Below, one piece after another: positions 25,038 to 37,700 of a stretch of DNA of 64,000 nt. Each line of letters opens with the position of its first letter. Position 1 is the stretch's first letter. The DNA is taken from NCBI GenBank assembly GCA_018340375.1, contig JAFFJZ010000001.1:50708001-50772000 (forward strand), written 5' to 3'. The notes beneath the pieces were generated by a model. The model was not told the origin of the DNA. It saw only the letters and a list, made by a program, of their open reading frames with translations, and did not search any database. The translations under genes and the position numbers were made by a program. Origin of the DNA: Gonatopus flavifemur. Lineage: Eukaryota > Arthropoda > Insecta > Hymenoptera > Dryinidae.

Positions 25038-26305
25038 CCCTGGTAAAAAAATCTCTCTGAATCTCTCTGAAAATTTCACGTTTCAGAGAGATCCAGAAAG
25101 AATCAGAGAAATTCAGGGCAATTCAGCGTGATTCAGAGGATTTCAGAGACTAGTGGATTGAGAGAACTTGTGCTTTGAATTTTTCAGAAGGATTCAGAGT
25201 AATTCAGAGGAACTCAGAGAGATGCAGGGAAATTCTGGGAAATTCAGAGAGGAACAAATTCAGTGAAATTCTTGGTCCTGCATTTCAGAGGCGTTCAAGG
25301 AGTGTCAGACGCTTTTAGAGATAGATGAATTCAGAAAGATTGTGCGTAGAACTTTTCAGAAATATTCAGAGGAATTTAGAATGATTCGGAGTAATTCGGA
25401 GAGATTCACAGGAATTCAGAGAGAAATTAATTCAGCTAAATTTTTGGTTCAGGATTCCAGAGGTATCCAGGGAGTGTCACAGACTCACAGAGACAGGTGA
25501 ATTAGGAAAAATTGTGCGTGGGATTTTTCAGAAAAATTCAGAGAGATTCAGAGGAGTTCAGAAAGATCCGGGGGGGGGGGTCTGGGGAATCCAGAGCGGA
25601 ATGAATTCAGTACGATTCTTGGTCCTGCATTTCAGGTGCCTTCTGGAAGTTTCAGAGACTTCTAGAGTGAGATAAATTAAGAAAAATTGTGCGTGGAATT
25701 TTTCAGAAATATTCAGAGGAATTTGGAAAGATTCAGAGTAATCCAGAGAGATTCAGAGAAATTCAGAGGAATTCAGAGGAAGCTTTGAAATCTGAATACA
25801 TTGAATTTCGGGATATTTAGAGGAATTCAGAGAGTTTCAGAGGAAATCAGAGTGATTCAGAGAAAGCTTTGAAATCTGAATACATTAAATTTCGGGATAT
25901 TTAGAGGAATTCAGAGAGATTCAGAGGGAGCTTTGAAATCTGAATACATTAAATTCCCGGAGATTTAGAGGAATTCAGAGAGATTCAGAGAAATTCAGAG
26001 GAATTCAGAGGAAGCTTTGAAATCTGAATACATTAGATTCCGGGAGATTTAGAGAAATTCCGAGACATTCAGGTAAATTCAGAGAGAGCTTTGAAATTTA
26101 AATATATAAAATTCTGAGGGATTCAGTGATATGCGGAGAGATTCCGAGAAAGTTGAAGAATTCAGAACGTATCACTATCGGAAAAGTCTCTAACTTCCTC
26201 TGAATTACTCTGGAATTACTCTGAATCTCTCTGGAATTTGTCCTAAGATATAGAGAGATTCAGAGAGATTTCAGAGAGATTTCAGAGAGATTCAGAGAGA
26301 TTTTT
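25038..26305. mobile_element. TA-flanked element filled with a GATTCAGAG array
   Basis: The ends are CCCTGGTAAAAAAATCTCTC and its complement (one extra A on the right), with TA directly outside each end. Almost the whole 1268-bp interior is degenerate GATTCAGAG/AATTCAGAG. Higher-order units are visible: about 174 bp repeated three times (anchored by TTGGTCCTG at 25272, 25443 and 25619) and 64-84 bp repeated five times (AGCTTTGAAATCTGAATACA at 25781, 25865, 25929, 26013 and 26088, the last copy diverged). An 11-base G run lies at 25570..25580. No coding capacity. Confidence 0.85.
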
Positions 26306-26500
26306 TTTACCAGGGTATGACTACAAATAAAGTGCTGAGCTCAAATTCAGCTTTAATTTCCTCTCAGTACGTATCACGCGACTGGTATAATGCAATGATT
26401 AAATAACTGTTATCATTTATAACTATTTATTGTTCATAACTAAGAACTGGTGATGAATTTTGTAAGAGTACTGGTTCAATGTTTGAATTTTCTGATCCAA

Positions 26501-26782
26501 AAAACGCGAGAAGAACGATTAGATCTAATGAGATCTATGTAGATCTCTTTAGATATATTTGAATCTCTTGAGATGTAAATTTTGGCGGAGAATCTCCACA
26601 AATATCTCGATATCTACTCAGACCTGAAGATATCAACGTTGGAAAAAATTCAAAAAGATCTATGAGGATCCCTTTAGATCTCTATAGATCTTTTAGATCT
26701 CTTCCAGGTTGAAATCTGTAGATCTAAGTAGATATCAAGATATTGGTAGGAATTTGTAGATCTAATCTTCTTTTTCCGAGAA
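26501..26782. mobile_element. AGATCT-filled inverted-repeat element
   Basis: Imperfect ends (CGAGAAGAACGATTAGATCT against CTCGGAAAAAGAAGATTAGATCT read inward from the right) enclose many AGATCT palindromes and TAGATC/GATATC variants. Confidence 0.55.
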
Positions 26783-29039
26783 CTCACGTTAAAAAATCGA
26801 GCTCCCATAATCTTCCATAGATCATATCATGTTCAACCTGCGAACTATGAATCAGCCACTGTATTTTGCAAATTAATATAACCCAATCGAACTGGAATTT
26901 CCCAGGAAGTTCGTTCGTACACCAGCGCACAATTCTATCTATGGAAATTCTCTATATGAAACATGATTTTCACTTTGGATTGAAGATTAATAATTTGCCA
27001 TAATTTTTTGCAAGGTTTTCCAACCTCGAAATGAGGATTGATGAAGTTTATCTTGGATGAATCAAATGGTTCATTAAAATATTAATACTCACTTTCAGAG
27101 CGTAAATGAGGACGGGTTTAATTTTTTACTAAGAAAAAAAATGTTGATTTCCAGAAAAAAAATCATGAAGAGAGTTGGAGGCTGATTTTTCAAAACCCGT
27201 TGCCTAGTATTTTTTGTTTGTCAACATACAAATCTCCACGCAGAAATAATTATTTCTTCAAATCTAAGAAATTTCTATCTGAATAGCTCCAAATAGATTT
27301 CTCTGAATTCTTCAGATTGAAAATCCACTCCTAAAGAGTGAAAATACTGCAAGTTCAACAAGAGTGAGATTTGACTCATAACGAGTGAGTTTTCACTTCA
27401 CAAGAGTGAATTTTCACTCCCTTGGAATGAGGATTTCACTCTTAAAAGAAGATGAAATTTAACTCCCCAAACCTAGTTGAAACTTCACTCTGTTGGATTG
27501 AGAATTCACTCTTATGGAGTTAAAAATCACTCTTTAAGAGTGGAATCTCACTCTCCTTGGACTTGCAGTATTTTCACTCTTTCAGAATGAATTTTTCACA
27601 TCAAGGAATTTACAGAGATATTTCTTTGACAGGGATAAATATTTTGTTCATGTAAAAGAATTTATTATTCGATTCATCATTCAAATAACAAATTTGTTTG
27701 TATGAAAAAAATATTCATTTTTGTTGAATAAGTACTTGTTTGGCCCTATTCGAATAACAATTTCTCAGATTCAAAGCAATACTTCTTTATGTGTACTTCG
27801 ATGATGAAAATCACAACTTGAACGATATTTATTCTCGTTTTTGAGCGCTTGCCTGGTCCTCTCATCCGACCGCTCAATTTGAGTTGTTATTCGATATACG
27901 ATGAACTGTATGAATGTGCCCCAACATAGCAGAGTGCTCCATCTCCCTTCACAAACAACAAATTCTAAAATGCTCTGGATATCTAAACGGAATTCGATAA
28001 TTCTCATTCAACTCGGATATCGTCCATTCAAGATAGATAGATCGATCAATTCAAAAATAAATGTCAACCCTGATTCTCACTTGCGGAGAGTGAGAATTAC
28101 TGGATCAATGGTCATCATATTTCGCTAAATCCCACCGAAAGGGCTCAGCTGTAGGTGACCAATCGCCAATTAGATTTCATAAGAGGTGATCGAACGTTTT
28201 GATGAGAATACTATCGAATCTGGCAGAATTTGACGTAACCTCGGAGAAGCCTTGCCATATCTCCGCTCAAGCAGGACAGATCATTTCACAAGATTCACAC
28301 GCTGATTCTCTATCGTGAGCTAATATACACGAATACCGAAGTGAATCAATATTGAAAAATGAAAAAGATAGTATTTCAATGACCATGAATAGCGAGAATA
28401 CTATTCGTAGGTTGTCGAAATTACACATTTATCACTTTTCAACTGAATATGAAAACATATCACGTATCAATCCTGTGGTCCAATATATAAAGTCTCACCG
28501 CGTGGAACGACAAGGTCGATACAGAATACTTGTTAATTATGAATAGATTGAGTTTCATGCTGAGCATGCCCAACTTGCACACTATTTCTCAGAAATAGGT
28601 CATTCTCATACCATGATCATGCGAATAAAGATCTTGAAATAAAATATTAACCATCTCATGGATCCCACTGTGACTACTTTTACCTTTTTCTTTTAATCAC
28701 ATTTTTTGAAGGAAGTAGAACTGTTATGCAATGCCTTGTATTTCAAATATGCAAATAATATTGAAACAAATGAGTTGTTTGAATATTATTCAAGATATTA
28801 TATAATTTTCTCTTGACTATGCTACAAGGAATCATTCGAAACTCTCGAAGTAGGACAGTGTCTTCCCTTTGTCCCTTTTTGTTGCTAACGTTTTCTTTAT
28901 ACCGAAAGAATTTTCACTTCCTTTTGCAGAGCAGAATATTTAGTTTAAGCATTAACCTGCATAACAGAATCATTTTGGTTCTAACTTGAACTGAAGAATT
29001 GAGTCATTTGAATCTCTTTATACATGTTATTCTGAACTA
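26783..29039. other. Intergenic DNA with one motif-array element
   Basis: Apart from 27290..27640, no gene or repeat is supported. Open frames near 27.8-28.5 kb lack splice context or codon bias. Confidence 0.5.
27290..27640. mobile_element. ACTCTT/AAGAGT-filled inverted-repeat element
   Basis: The arms share AGAGTGAAAATACTGCAAGT in opposite orientation, with further pairing outward (TTTCTCTGAATTC against TATCTCTGTAAATTC). Between them AAGAGTGA / TCACTCTT recurs about every 20 bases. Confidence 0.6.
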
Positions 29040-29482
29040 CACGGGGAAGAAATTTAATTGGAAAGATTACCATTTTATTCGTAAACTAGAACTATGCGGA
29101 AAAGTTGGACAATAACTTGTAACATAAGTCAATTTTTACCATCACAGCTGGTATTGAGTATGCCTTATGTTACAAGTTATCGTCCAACTTTTTCGAATAG
29201 TTCTAGTTTCCGGATAAAATGGTAATCTTTAATGTTCTTGAAGTTTGAATCGTTTATAAAACGAAACAAAATTTCAGACTTATAAAACCTGATGAATTAT
29301 CGTTATTTATCTTCTCGAATGAATTCTTTGTGATTTTTGCAACTGAAAACATCGATCAAAGATTTTACTGCAAGATTTGAGGGCTTTCACAGCTAAATAT
29401 TTCGTTATTCGATTAGAAATTCGTTTCAGAAAACGATTCAAACTCCAGCAACATAATCTTTCCAATTAAATTTTTCTCCGTG
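29040..29482. mobile_element. TA-flanked composite inverted-repeat element
   Basis: The outer ends start CACGGGGAAGAAATTTAATT and match the right end in reverse complement over about 30 bases; TA flanks both. Inside, 29062..29230 is a separate near-perfect hairpin with 67-base arms. The right half (29231..29455) is related to the host sequence around 40955 and 42052. Confidence 0.8.
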
Positions 29483-32400
29483 TATTTGCGAAGATGAACA
29501 ATAATACTTCAGTTGATGCTTTTAAATTCATCCTCGAATATTTGAAGACCTCTTTCTTTCTATATATATTTACTCACCAAGAAGTCGATTTGAATGAAAT
29601 TTTCTTAGGTTTAATCCGTGTCTCGTGATTGCACGCGATTACATTGTCCGATCCACTTTTCCCTCTTCTGTAGATGTAATTCTAGAAAATCCGAGAGTTA
29701 TTCAGAACATTCACATGAAGTTCGTTTCTCACTTTGCCATTTAGAAAACAGTAACATTGATAGACATAATACATATGATTTCCATTAATATTAATCGAGA
29801 CACAATAGATAGAATTTCTATTGAGAATGTGTATCCTGGATTCTTCCATTTTAAAATAACGACATAACTCGATAGATAAACAAAGTAACGACAATGATTT
29901 AATTCGAGGTGAAATTATTCAGAAGGGAGATGTGAACATTCTGATTAATAACGGAAACAAGAATCATGAATTCCCTTGATACGACACGTGTGAAGAATCC
30001 TCCAGTACCATTGATTGATTAGATACGTGATACGATGAGAGAGTGGAAAGAGTGAACATAGTACGAGATGAAGTTTTCTTAATTTAACAAACATTTTCAG
30101 ATTTTTTATCTCTTTATGAATCTCTTATCGAAATAATAGAATAATGTGTGAGGAACAATAAACCACCGATAAGTCCCAATGTCAAGGAGGTCAAATTTCG
30201 ATGTGATATGACTTTTATAAAATTTGGAAAAATTGTCTACAATACTTCTATAAAAATTCAACTCTTTCAAAGTCACGAAATATTTTTCAACCATATATAA
30301 TTTGTACATACCATTGTATTAAATAATATAAAAATTACATTTAATTTGACACAATTCAAGATGACAAATTGTATTACATGTAGATGAAATCCTTGTACAA
30401 TTTCTCTTCCATTTTATAACAACATGATTATCCGGATGAAAATATTCACCTGTAACTGGTTTATTTGACCACGTGATAAATATAATTAAGTTTCTGGGCG
30501 TGGATCGTTTAAGAAGACCTTATACAAAAAAAAGTGAACAGGAGAGAAGGGAAAGGCTTTTGTGAGTTGACGCGTAAAATGTCAGAATTCTTAGACAAGT
30601 TTGAGAAAAGACAGAAAATGAAAGTAGAAATGGAAAGGTTGATAAGACTTATACATTTTATACCGATCGGTATGATAAACTAAATGTGTAGAAATGATGC
30701 TCTTAAATTCAGATATTCAGACCTGGTAATCAAACTCTTGTTAACTTGTAGATATCGCGATGATATCAAAGTACAACACTAATGAAATAGCGCGTACAAA
30801 AAACTGTCGGATATAAATTAATGTGAGGTAATTAACGTAAGGTCTGGTTGGTTTCACAATTGTACTTCAATGGGACTGTCACTGTTTATTATGATATTGC
30901 GATGAATAAATATATAAAATTAGTCAGCAGCTTGATGATTTATCGGAGAAATTAATTGATTACACAATTCACTATTTTACTGATACAATTGTGATTCATA
31001 AATACGATAACTGTATTCAATTGTAAATTCCAATTTTATTTCTTCATGTATTATGAAAGTGCATATACAAAGAGGTTACATAAAGCATGCACGGAACGTT
31101 GTCTGATTCATCGGAAATTTACAGAATCGTTTCAGGATATATATATATATGGAGCGTTGTAACGATGAAAAATAAAATTCACCTTCAAATTTGATTTTCA
31201 GCGTGCTTGTTGCGAGAGAGAATAAAAACTTCCTTTATAATATTTTATCACATGGTAAAAGTCTCTCTCACGTGTCGTATGGATTCTTAGTGATTGCGAC
31301 AATTGATGATATGAATTTCCTACTTCAGTCATTGATTCAACATTTAGAAATTCAATATTCAAATGAATCATCGAGAATGGTCGTTCGAATTCTGATCGAA
31401 GTTCTCATTTATATGAATGAAGAGTGGAGAAATCCATAAAAATGTGAAAAAAAAAAAACATCCTATCAGTTTATATCAGGAAATCTTATGTTAGCGAATT
31501 GCACAGAAAGGCATAGAATAATAATTAAAAACGACCTCGTAAAAGAGAACAACAATAAGAATACAGTAATGGATTTACGTGAAGAACACTTTCATAGTTA
31601 TTAAGAACAACCCATGTGAACAGCTGATTTTGTTTTTATGAACTTTATGTACAGTTTCCAATTGATCGAAATAATTCTATGATAATAGACATGTTTTTTC
31701 ACTACGGATTTCCAATAGACGTATATACAGTAGGTGTATGCGTTTCTTATAACGAGGAATGCTGTTGTTGCATTAATCGGACTAGAAATGATCGTCAGTT
31801 TAACCTGGTATTCTATAATGATCCAACAAGGTTATCCTAAATACCTGATATCTTTTAAAAATCTGATTTGAATTGATTCTTACAAATTTGAAAATTGGTC
31901 GGATCGTTAAAAAAAACTGTCCCTCAGGGAAATTTACTTTATTCTGACCAATACACTTCATTTTTTGGAGAAAAATTGAAGCGTTTCAGTCGGAATGGCG
32001 TAAATTTTCCAAAGAGTTCAATCTCAATTCAAGCTGAATACATATGATAGCGATCCAATCTTGATGAAAAAATTCTCTTATTATTCCCACGCCAATGATG
32101 GTACAATTCACTATCATCCTTCCCTTAGTGTAGGTTTGAACAATCAACACAGCTTAACATGACGCTATCATTTCAAAGTTGCCCCATGTGCTAGCACCAA
32201 TTTTTATCTGGTAATACACCTCACCATTCTACGTGCTCATAAACTATCACCTCCAGTAGATAGGTTTTTCCTCCTTGAGGAAGCTGCATCTTAAAGCATT
32301 CTATAGGGTGAATCATAATTCACGAACTGGATTTTATGAAGAAATACTTCAAACAAAACGAAACAATTTTCACAAAACTTCCTTTGAATCTCAGTTTTTG

Positions 32401-33677
32401 AGATACGAAGGGTTCTCAATTTTTTCAAAAGAGTCAAATATCTCAAAATCAACGCGATCCATACTCTGAAATTCAACACCATATTTTAAGCTGAATTTTA
32501 GCTACTATGACAATAACTGTTGTTGTTACAGTTGAAAAATAGCTACCGTACACTGAGGAAAGTGTATGAGATTGATTACCATTCGCTCTAGTTCTCATCG
32601 CGCCTTTAGGATAGGAATTGAGTGCTGACTCGCGATTTGGTGATCGTTCCTGTATGTCAAACTATCGTTCCCATCGTAAACGCTTCGATTTTGAATGGTA
32701 CTTATTACAATTTTGAAATAACTGTCACCTATTCTTCCTAGTAATGGTTGCCGTATACTTTTCTCTGTGTAGTTAACAGCATTATTTTTTCTGTGCATCA
32801 AACATCTCACTATTGAGGCTCATTTTGTCCGCGATATTCGTAAATCAAGACACAATTAGTCTCAAACTCAAATAGATCGACAAAAACCGTCAAAAATTTT
32901 CAACCCGAGTGTCCATATTCCAAACGCCAAGCCCCCCACGAAAAATTCATCAAGGAAAACAAATTGTTCGTTTTTATCTGAAAAATACACTTATGAAATC
33001 CGATCCGCGAATTATGATTCACCCTGTATACACGAAGTCATGAAGCGAACGATAAAGGGAAACAGAATAAAGAATAATCACTTGGTATCATTTTGAAGTA
33101 TCTTAAGCGGACAATATAAACACTATAATATGAATACACGATCATCATATATGGAAGGAATAAAAATCCTATACATTTATCCCGCATGGATTTTACCTTG
33201 AAACATATGAAATCTCAATATGCATTTTCTCTAGCGCACGCATGACAGAGAATAAAGACCACACCGGATCTAATGCAGTGGTTTGGAAAATGTGGTTTCG
33301 CGAAATCGATATTTCATCGAAAGAGGAAGGAAATATTAAATACGCGAGTGGAATCTAAATCATACACATTACATTTGAACATGTAATCTTCATTTCATGA
33401 AACAAAACTCTATAAGCACGACTAATATAATGGGATAAAATTGATAATTCTCATTTATCTTCGAACGCATTAATCTTGGTGATCGTGATAATAGTCATTG
33501 AAATTGAAAATCATATATTGCACGTATGTAATGTATGTTCGACTTAAAAGTCAAGGGTAAATACCTGTAGCTTTATTCCACTTCACTCGCGACTCTTGTT
33601 CACCCTAAGAGACAAAAATTCTAAATTATACCATTTCAAATAACAAATCAATATCATCACGAACATGGTAAAACGTA
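29483..33677. other. Intergenic DNA, no gene seen
   Basis: A TA microsatellite lies at 31137..31150, and there is a small palindromic stretch of TAGCTA words at 32500..32556 related to the element at 50208. Nothing else supported. Confidence 0.55.
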
Positions 33678-34162
33678 AGGAGTCATCCACCATAAACTAC
33701 GTGGCCAATAAAGGGGGAGGGAGGGGTGAGGTGAAATGCTACGCTGGACTACATGGAGGGACGGGAGGTTTGGTTCAAAGCTACGAGGTTTTTTTTAATC
33801 ATCTTATACTCGGAAGAAAATTCCATGTAGCCATCCTAAAAAATGATCCATTTGAATATGAACCGAATAGATATTTGATTGGATCAAATAAGATTCCACT
33901 TGATTCGAGTAAATTTTATTTGAAATGAGACCAATTTTATCCAATCAATTCCAGTCAATTAAAATTTTATATTGAGGTCATATTCTGAATAAAAATTCAT
34001 TAGATTGGTATAATTTAATTGAACCTGAAAAACCACGTTCCCACGTAGGGGAAGGGGAAAGGTTTGGAGAAAAGCCACGGTAGAGCTACATGGGGCGAGG
34101 GGGGAAAGGGGTGTCAAAAAGTTGCCAAAACAGGGCTACTACGTAGTTTATGGGTAGCCCCT
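33678..34162. mobile_element. Element with CATAAACTACGT ends and G-rich subterminal tracts
   Basis: The left end AGGAGTCATCCACCATAAAC and the right end (AGGGGCTACCCATAAACTAC on the other strand) form an inverted repeat of about 25 bases. G-rich tracts (GGGGGAGGGAGGGG; GGGGCGAGGGGGGAAAGGGG) sit just inside both ends. I recall similar CCATAAACTACGTAG-ended repeats in insect genomes; that is memory, not a search. Confidence 0.65.
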
Positions 34163-34234
34163 GAGCAAAGATGGGGAGAATTTCAACTATCATAATGAAA
34201 TCATGATTTCAGGCTGTATCGATTGTCATTTTCA

Positions 34235-34761
34235 CACGGAAGAAAAAATTCGCTGTGACAGCAAAATCTGATTTTGTTTGGGAGTTTTTGCTGCAACAGC
34301 GGATCTTGTTAGCTACAAAAGCAATTTTTTAGCTACACTGTAAAAAAAACTTCGGAAAACTTCACGTATCAGTGAATTCTTGCATTTATACTGGAAAATT
34401 GAAGTAAAAAACATGAAATTTCATGTGAAATACGGGAAAATTCCGGTGCAACAGGAATTTTCTTCTACGTAAACTAAAAAATTCGATATGAATAGAAATT
34501 TTCCAATTCCTGGGTACCGAAAAATTCCAGTTCTCTTTTAAAAGTGCACGACAGCAGAAAATTTAGACTCCCCCAGCAAAATTAGTTTCATAAAATACTG
34601 AAAGTTTTGCTAATCCAGCGAAGAATTGACTGTTTTGGTCAATCATGTTGCTATTTCAGCAATCTAATGAGATATAGTAGTGAATTTTTAGCTCAAGCAA
34701 AAAAATTTGATATTCCATACGTAATATCTCGATTTGCTGTGTTAGCAAATTTTTTTCCGTG
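34235..34761. mobile_element. GCTGTGACAGC-family element interrupted by another element
   Basis: Both ends are intact (CACGGAAGAAAAAATT and TTTTTTTCCGTG). The interior matches the copy at 13745 (GCTGTGACAGC, GTTAGCTAC, CCAGCAAAATT) but is broken at 34336..34546 by a different element. Confidence 0.7.
34336..34546. mobile_element. CACTGTAAAA element nested in the 34235 element
   Basis: It starts CACTGTAAAAAAAACTTCGG, and the right end reads CACTTTTAAAAGAGAACTGG from the other strand. It sits between halves of the host that are continuous in the 13745 copy. Relatives: 42255..42526 and 62030..62230. Confidence 0.6.
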
Positions 34762-37700
34762 CAACAACGAATCAACACTTTCAGAAAGATGAAAGTAAAA
34801 TATGTTATAAAGCTCATCTATAAATCTTCTATCTTAGTTCCCAACTATACGATGTGTATGGCCCAGGAATTTTACTCGCAATTTATGTTAAATATTCACA
34901 CAAAAAATGAATGAAATCAACAAAGAAATGTTAATTTGACACTGAAAATCTGTTAATTTGAGAATTTTATATGTTGTTCGCAATATAAATTCTCGGTGAA
35001 TTTTCTGTGACACGAAATCTTTCGCTGTGAAGAATTTCTTCAATTGTTGCTGGAATTTTCAACAAGGTATGAAAAAAATTCACAATCGATCATCCAAAAC
35101 TCTCTATCATTGCAATAAATACAAAATGATATATTATAGAAAATTATATCGAAATAATTCCATCTGCGGACTCATGAACTTCTTTGTCCGGCTTTGATAG
35201 TCGTTCGATTAGCATAACCTATCATTTACAGTGTTCAAATTGTTGAATAAATTTTACGGATAATTTCAAAATAAATATTCGTTCAAGAATTGTGGATATA
35301 AACTGTACACGATATGCTTTCTCCGAATCAAGCACACGAATGATGTACAATCAAATGGAATAATCAATCATAGTTTTTGCTGTTTTATATAGTATCCTTT
35401 TCTGTTTCTGATTCTCATTGTTTTCTAGGCTTCCATAATCGATCATTTTCGCGATCGATGAATATCCTCGAACGGACATAAGAATCTTTTCCTTCCAATC
35501 CTTCGTGCTGATTTTAGAAAATTCCAGCTCAGAATATCAATCGTTTCGCAAATATTTTGAATATCCAAGAAGAAAGGAAATATATTCTTCGTAAATTAGA
35601 AGGAAAATCATACCGTCGTGAAATCAAAGCGTGAAATTGCCCAATGCATTCCCTGCGTTCGCATAACTGGATTACCTTCTTGCTACACAGTGTATTATTT
35701 CAGCAACAAGCCACAATTATCTTATTAATTTGAGAAAATATACATAGAAAAAAATGGACGACAATCGTTCCTGTTTGAATCGCTATGTTGTTAAACGACT
35801 TTTATATGGTGGAAAGATATTTATCTACTGTATTTGTATTATGCATTTTTTCACTTTTACAGCAAACGAAGGAAACATTACTCATTCAATAACAAATAAT
35901 CGGTCAGTATCGGTCGATATTCAGTAGTTAAACATAATTTTCTCACATACTTGTTTTATCCTGTCTAATCTTTTCACAAGCTCTTGTCAGCTTGATCACA
36001 GTATATTCACAAATTATTTTGGGATTTTTTAAAACAAGGGAAATATGAAAAATAAACCCTTGTGAATCATTGTTATTGTATACTATCTTCAGACTGTTTG
36101 TTACCGGAAGTTACTTTCTACAAGAATTTTTTCATTGTTACAATGTCTTGATAAAAGCACTCCTCACATTTATTTACAACTTTTGCAAGAAGAAAACAAT
36201 CGAGGTATCAGTTATGGAATGACAAATTTTTGTTGCCAACCCACCTAAAAATTCACCGCCACAGCTAACTGGATTGCTGAGAGAGTAACATGACTAACTG
36301 AAACAACGAATTTTTCGCTGATCTAGCGAGATTTTCTGTATTATATACAGATCACTGCCACAGCTAGAAATCGCCGTTGTAACTAACAATATTGTTATTA
36401 CAGCAAAAGATTTTTTAGTGCCACAAAAAGTACTACCCAGCAAAATCAGATCCCGCTGTCATAGCGAATTCTGGAACCATCCAGAATCAAGATTTCTAAA
36501 CCCTCTTCTACATTTTGTACTCAGCGTCCTAAAATTCGTTGAAAATTCGTTCGTTCTTGTTCTCAAACTTTTTTCTTTCCCATTATTTTCTATAACACAA
36601 TCTCGCATGGAACTCACGCTGAACAATAAATATTGTAATAATGATATACAAAAAATGCATTGTTCAAACAATATACAACGACCATATCAATTGATTATCA
36701 AAGCAAGATAGATATCATAGATTAAACCTTTATGGTTCAGTCGTTCGACTCAAGGGAAACTACAAATTCAAGTACAAACCGCGTATCACAACTTTCCCAT
36801 TCGAAACGATTTTTTTGGAAATTCAATTTTCATATGTATTTATATGTATATATAAGTCTGCGGTTATACCGCATTCAGTTTTCAGTTCGAGAATTATTAA
36901 AGTTATTACGTTGATCTACGTTATTCTCATGATGTTAATGAGAATGGAACTGGAGCACTGTACACTTTATGCAACTGCGGATTCTCACGAAAGAGAACGA
37001 TATAATGTATTTTCTGTTGTTTCCACTCGCACCCTCCTTTTTCTGTCTCTTGATCAGGGAAAATTTATTCCCAAGGATTATGTATCTATCGGACTGAAGA
37101 TAATAATAACTTCAATTTGAATGGTGCAGATGAGATGGAATACGCTTCTGAATAACAGCTTTATTCTTCACTGGAAAAAAAAATATCAGCCTCTCAAAGG
37201 GTGTACGATGAGGAATTTCATATCATTACATCTTCTTGCATAGAAAATGAAAAATTGTGTTTCCACTCGCAGGAGCCCACGATTGAAATTTCTCGAAGGT
37301 GCATTCGATGATTTGACGCAATATCTGGTCATCGGTGATAATTCATTCTCGATTTTAATGTGAGAGAAAGTGCGGTACGCGCATTGTACGAACCAAACGA
37401 TACGAATGCGAGAACGATCTTTGAATTATGACATTATGTTGCTGCGAAAATTGTTTTGGATTATATTGGATCGTGGTAATTGAATTGATTATTTTGTCAC
37501 TTGATTCGCCATTGTGATACATCTATCCACTCGATCCCTTGTCGTGGCGTTAATATGAGGCCAAGAAAGAATTTCTCTCTTCAGCAATTCAAATGCCTTG
37601 AGACAAGGGGAAATCACATCGGAGAATTCAACTATTTCACTCAATTATCTGAGATTCATTTCACTTGACGCTCGTGTATACGGTGTATACCTTCTCAACG

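Noticed and set aside
25038..26305. Tandem structure that could be mistaken for a CRISPR array
   Set aside because: Units are degenerate and contiguous, without unique spacers, and the DNA is eukaryotic.
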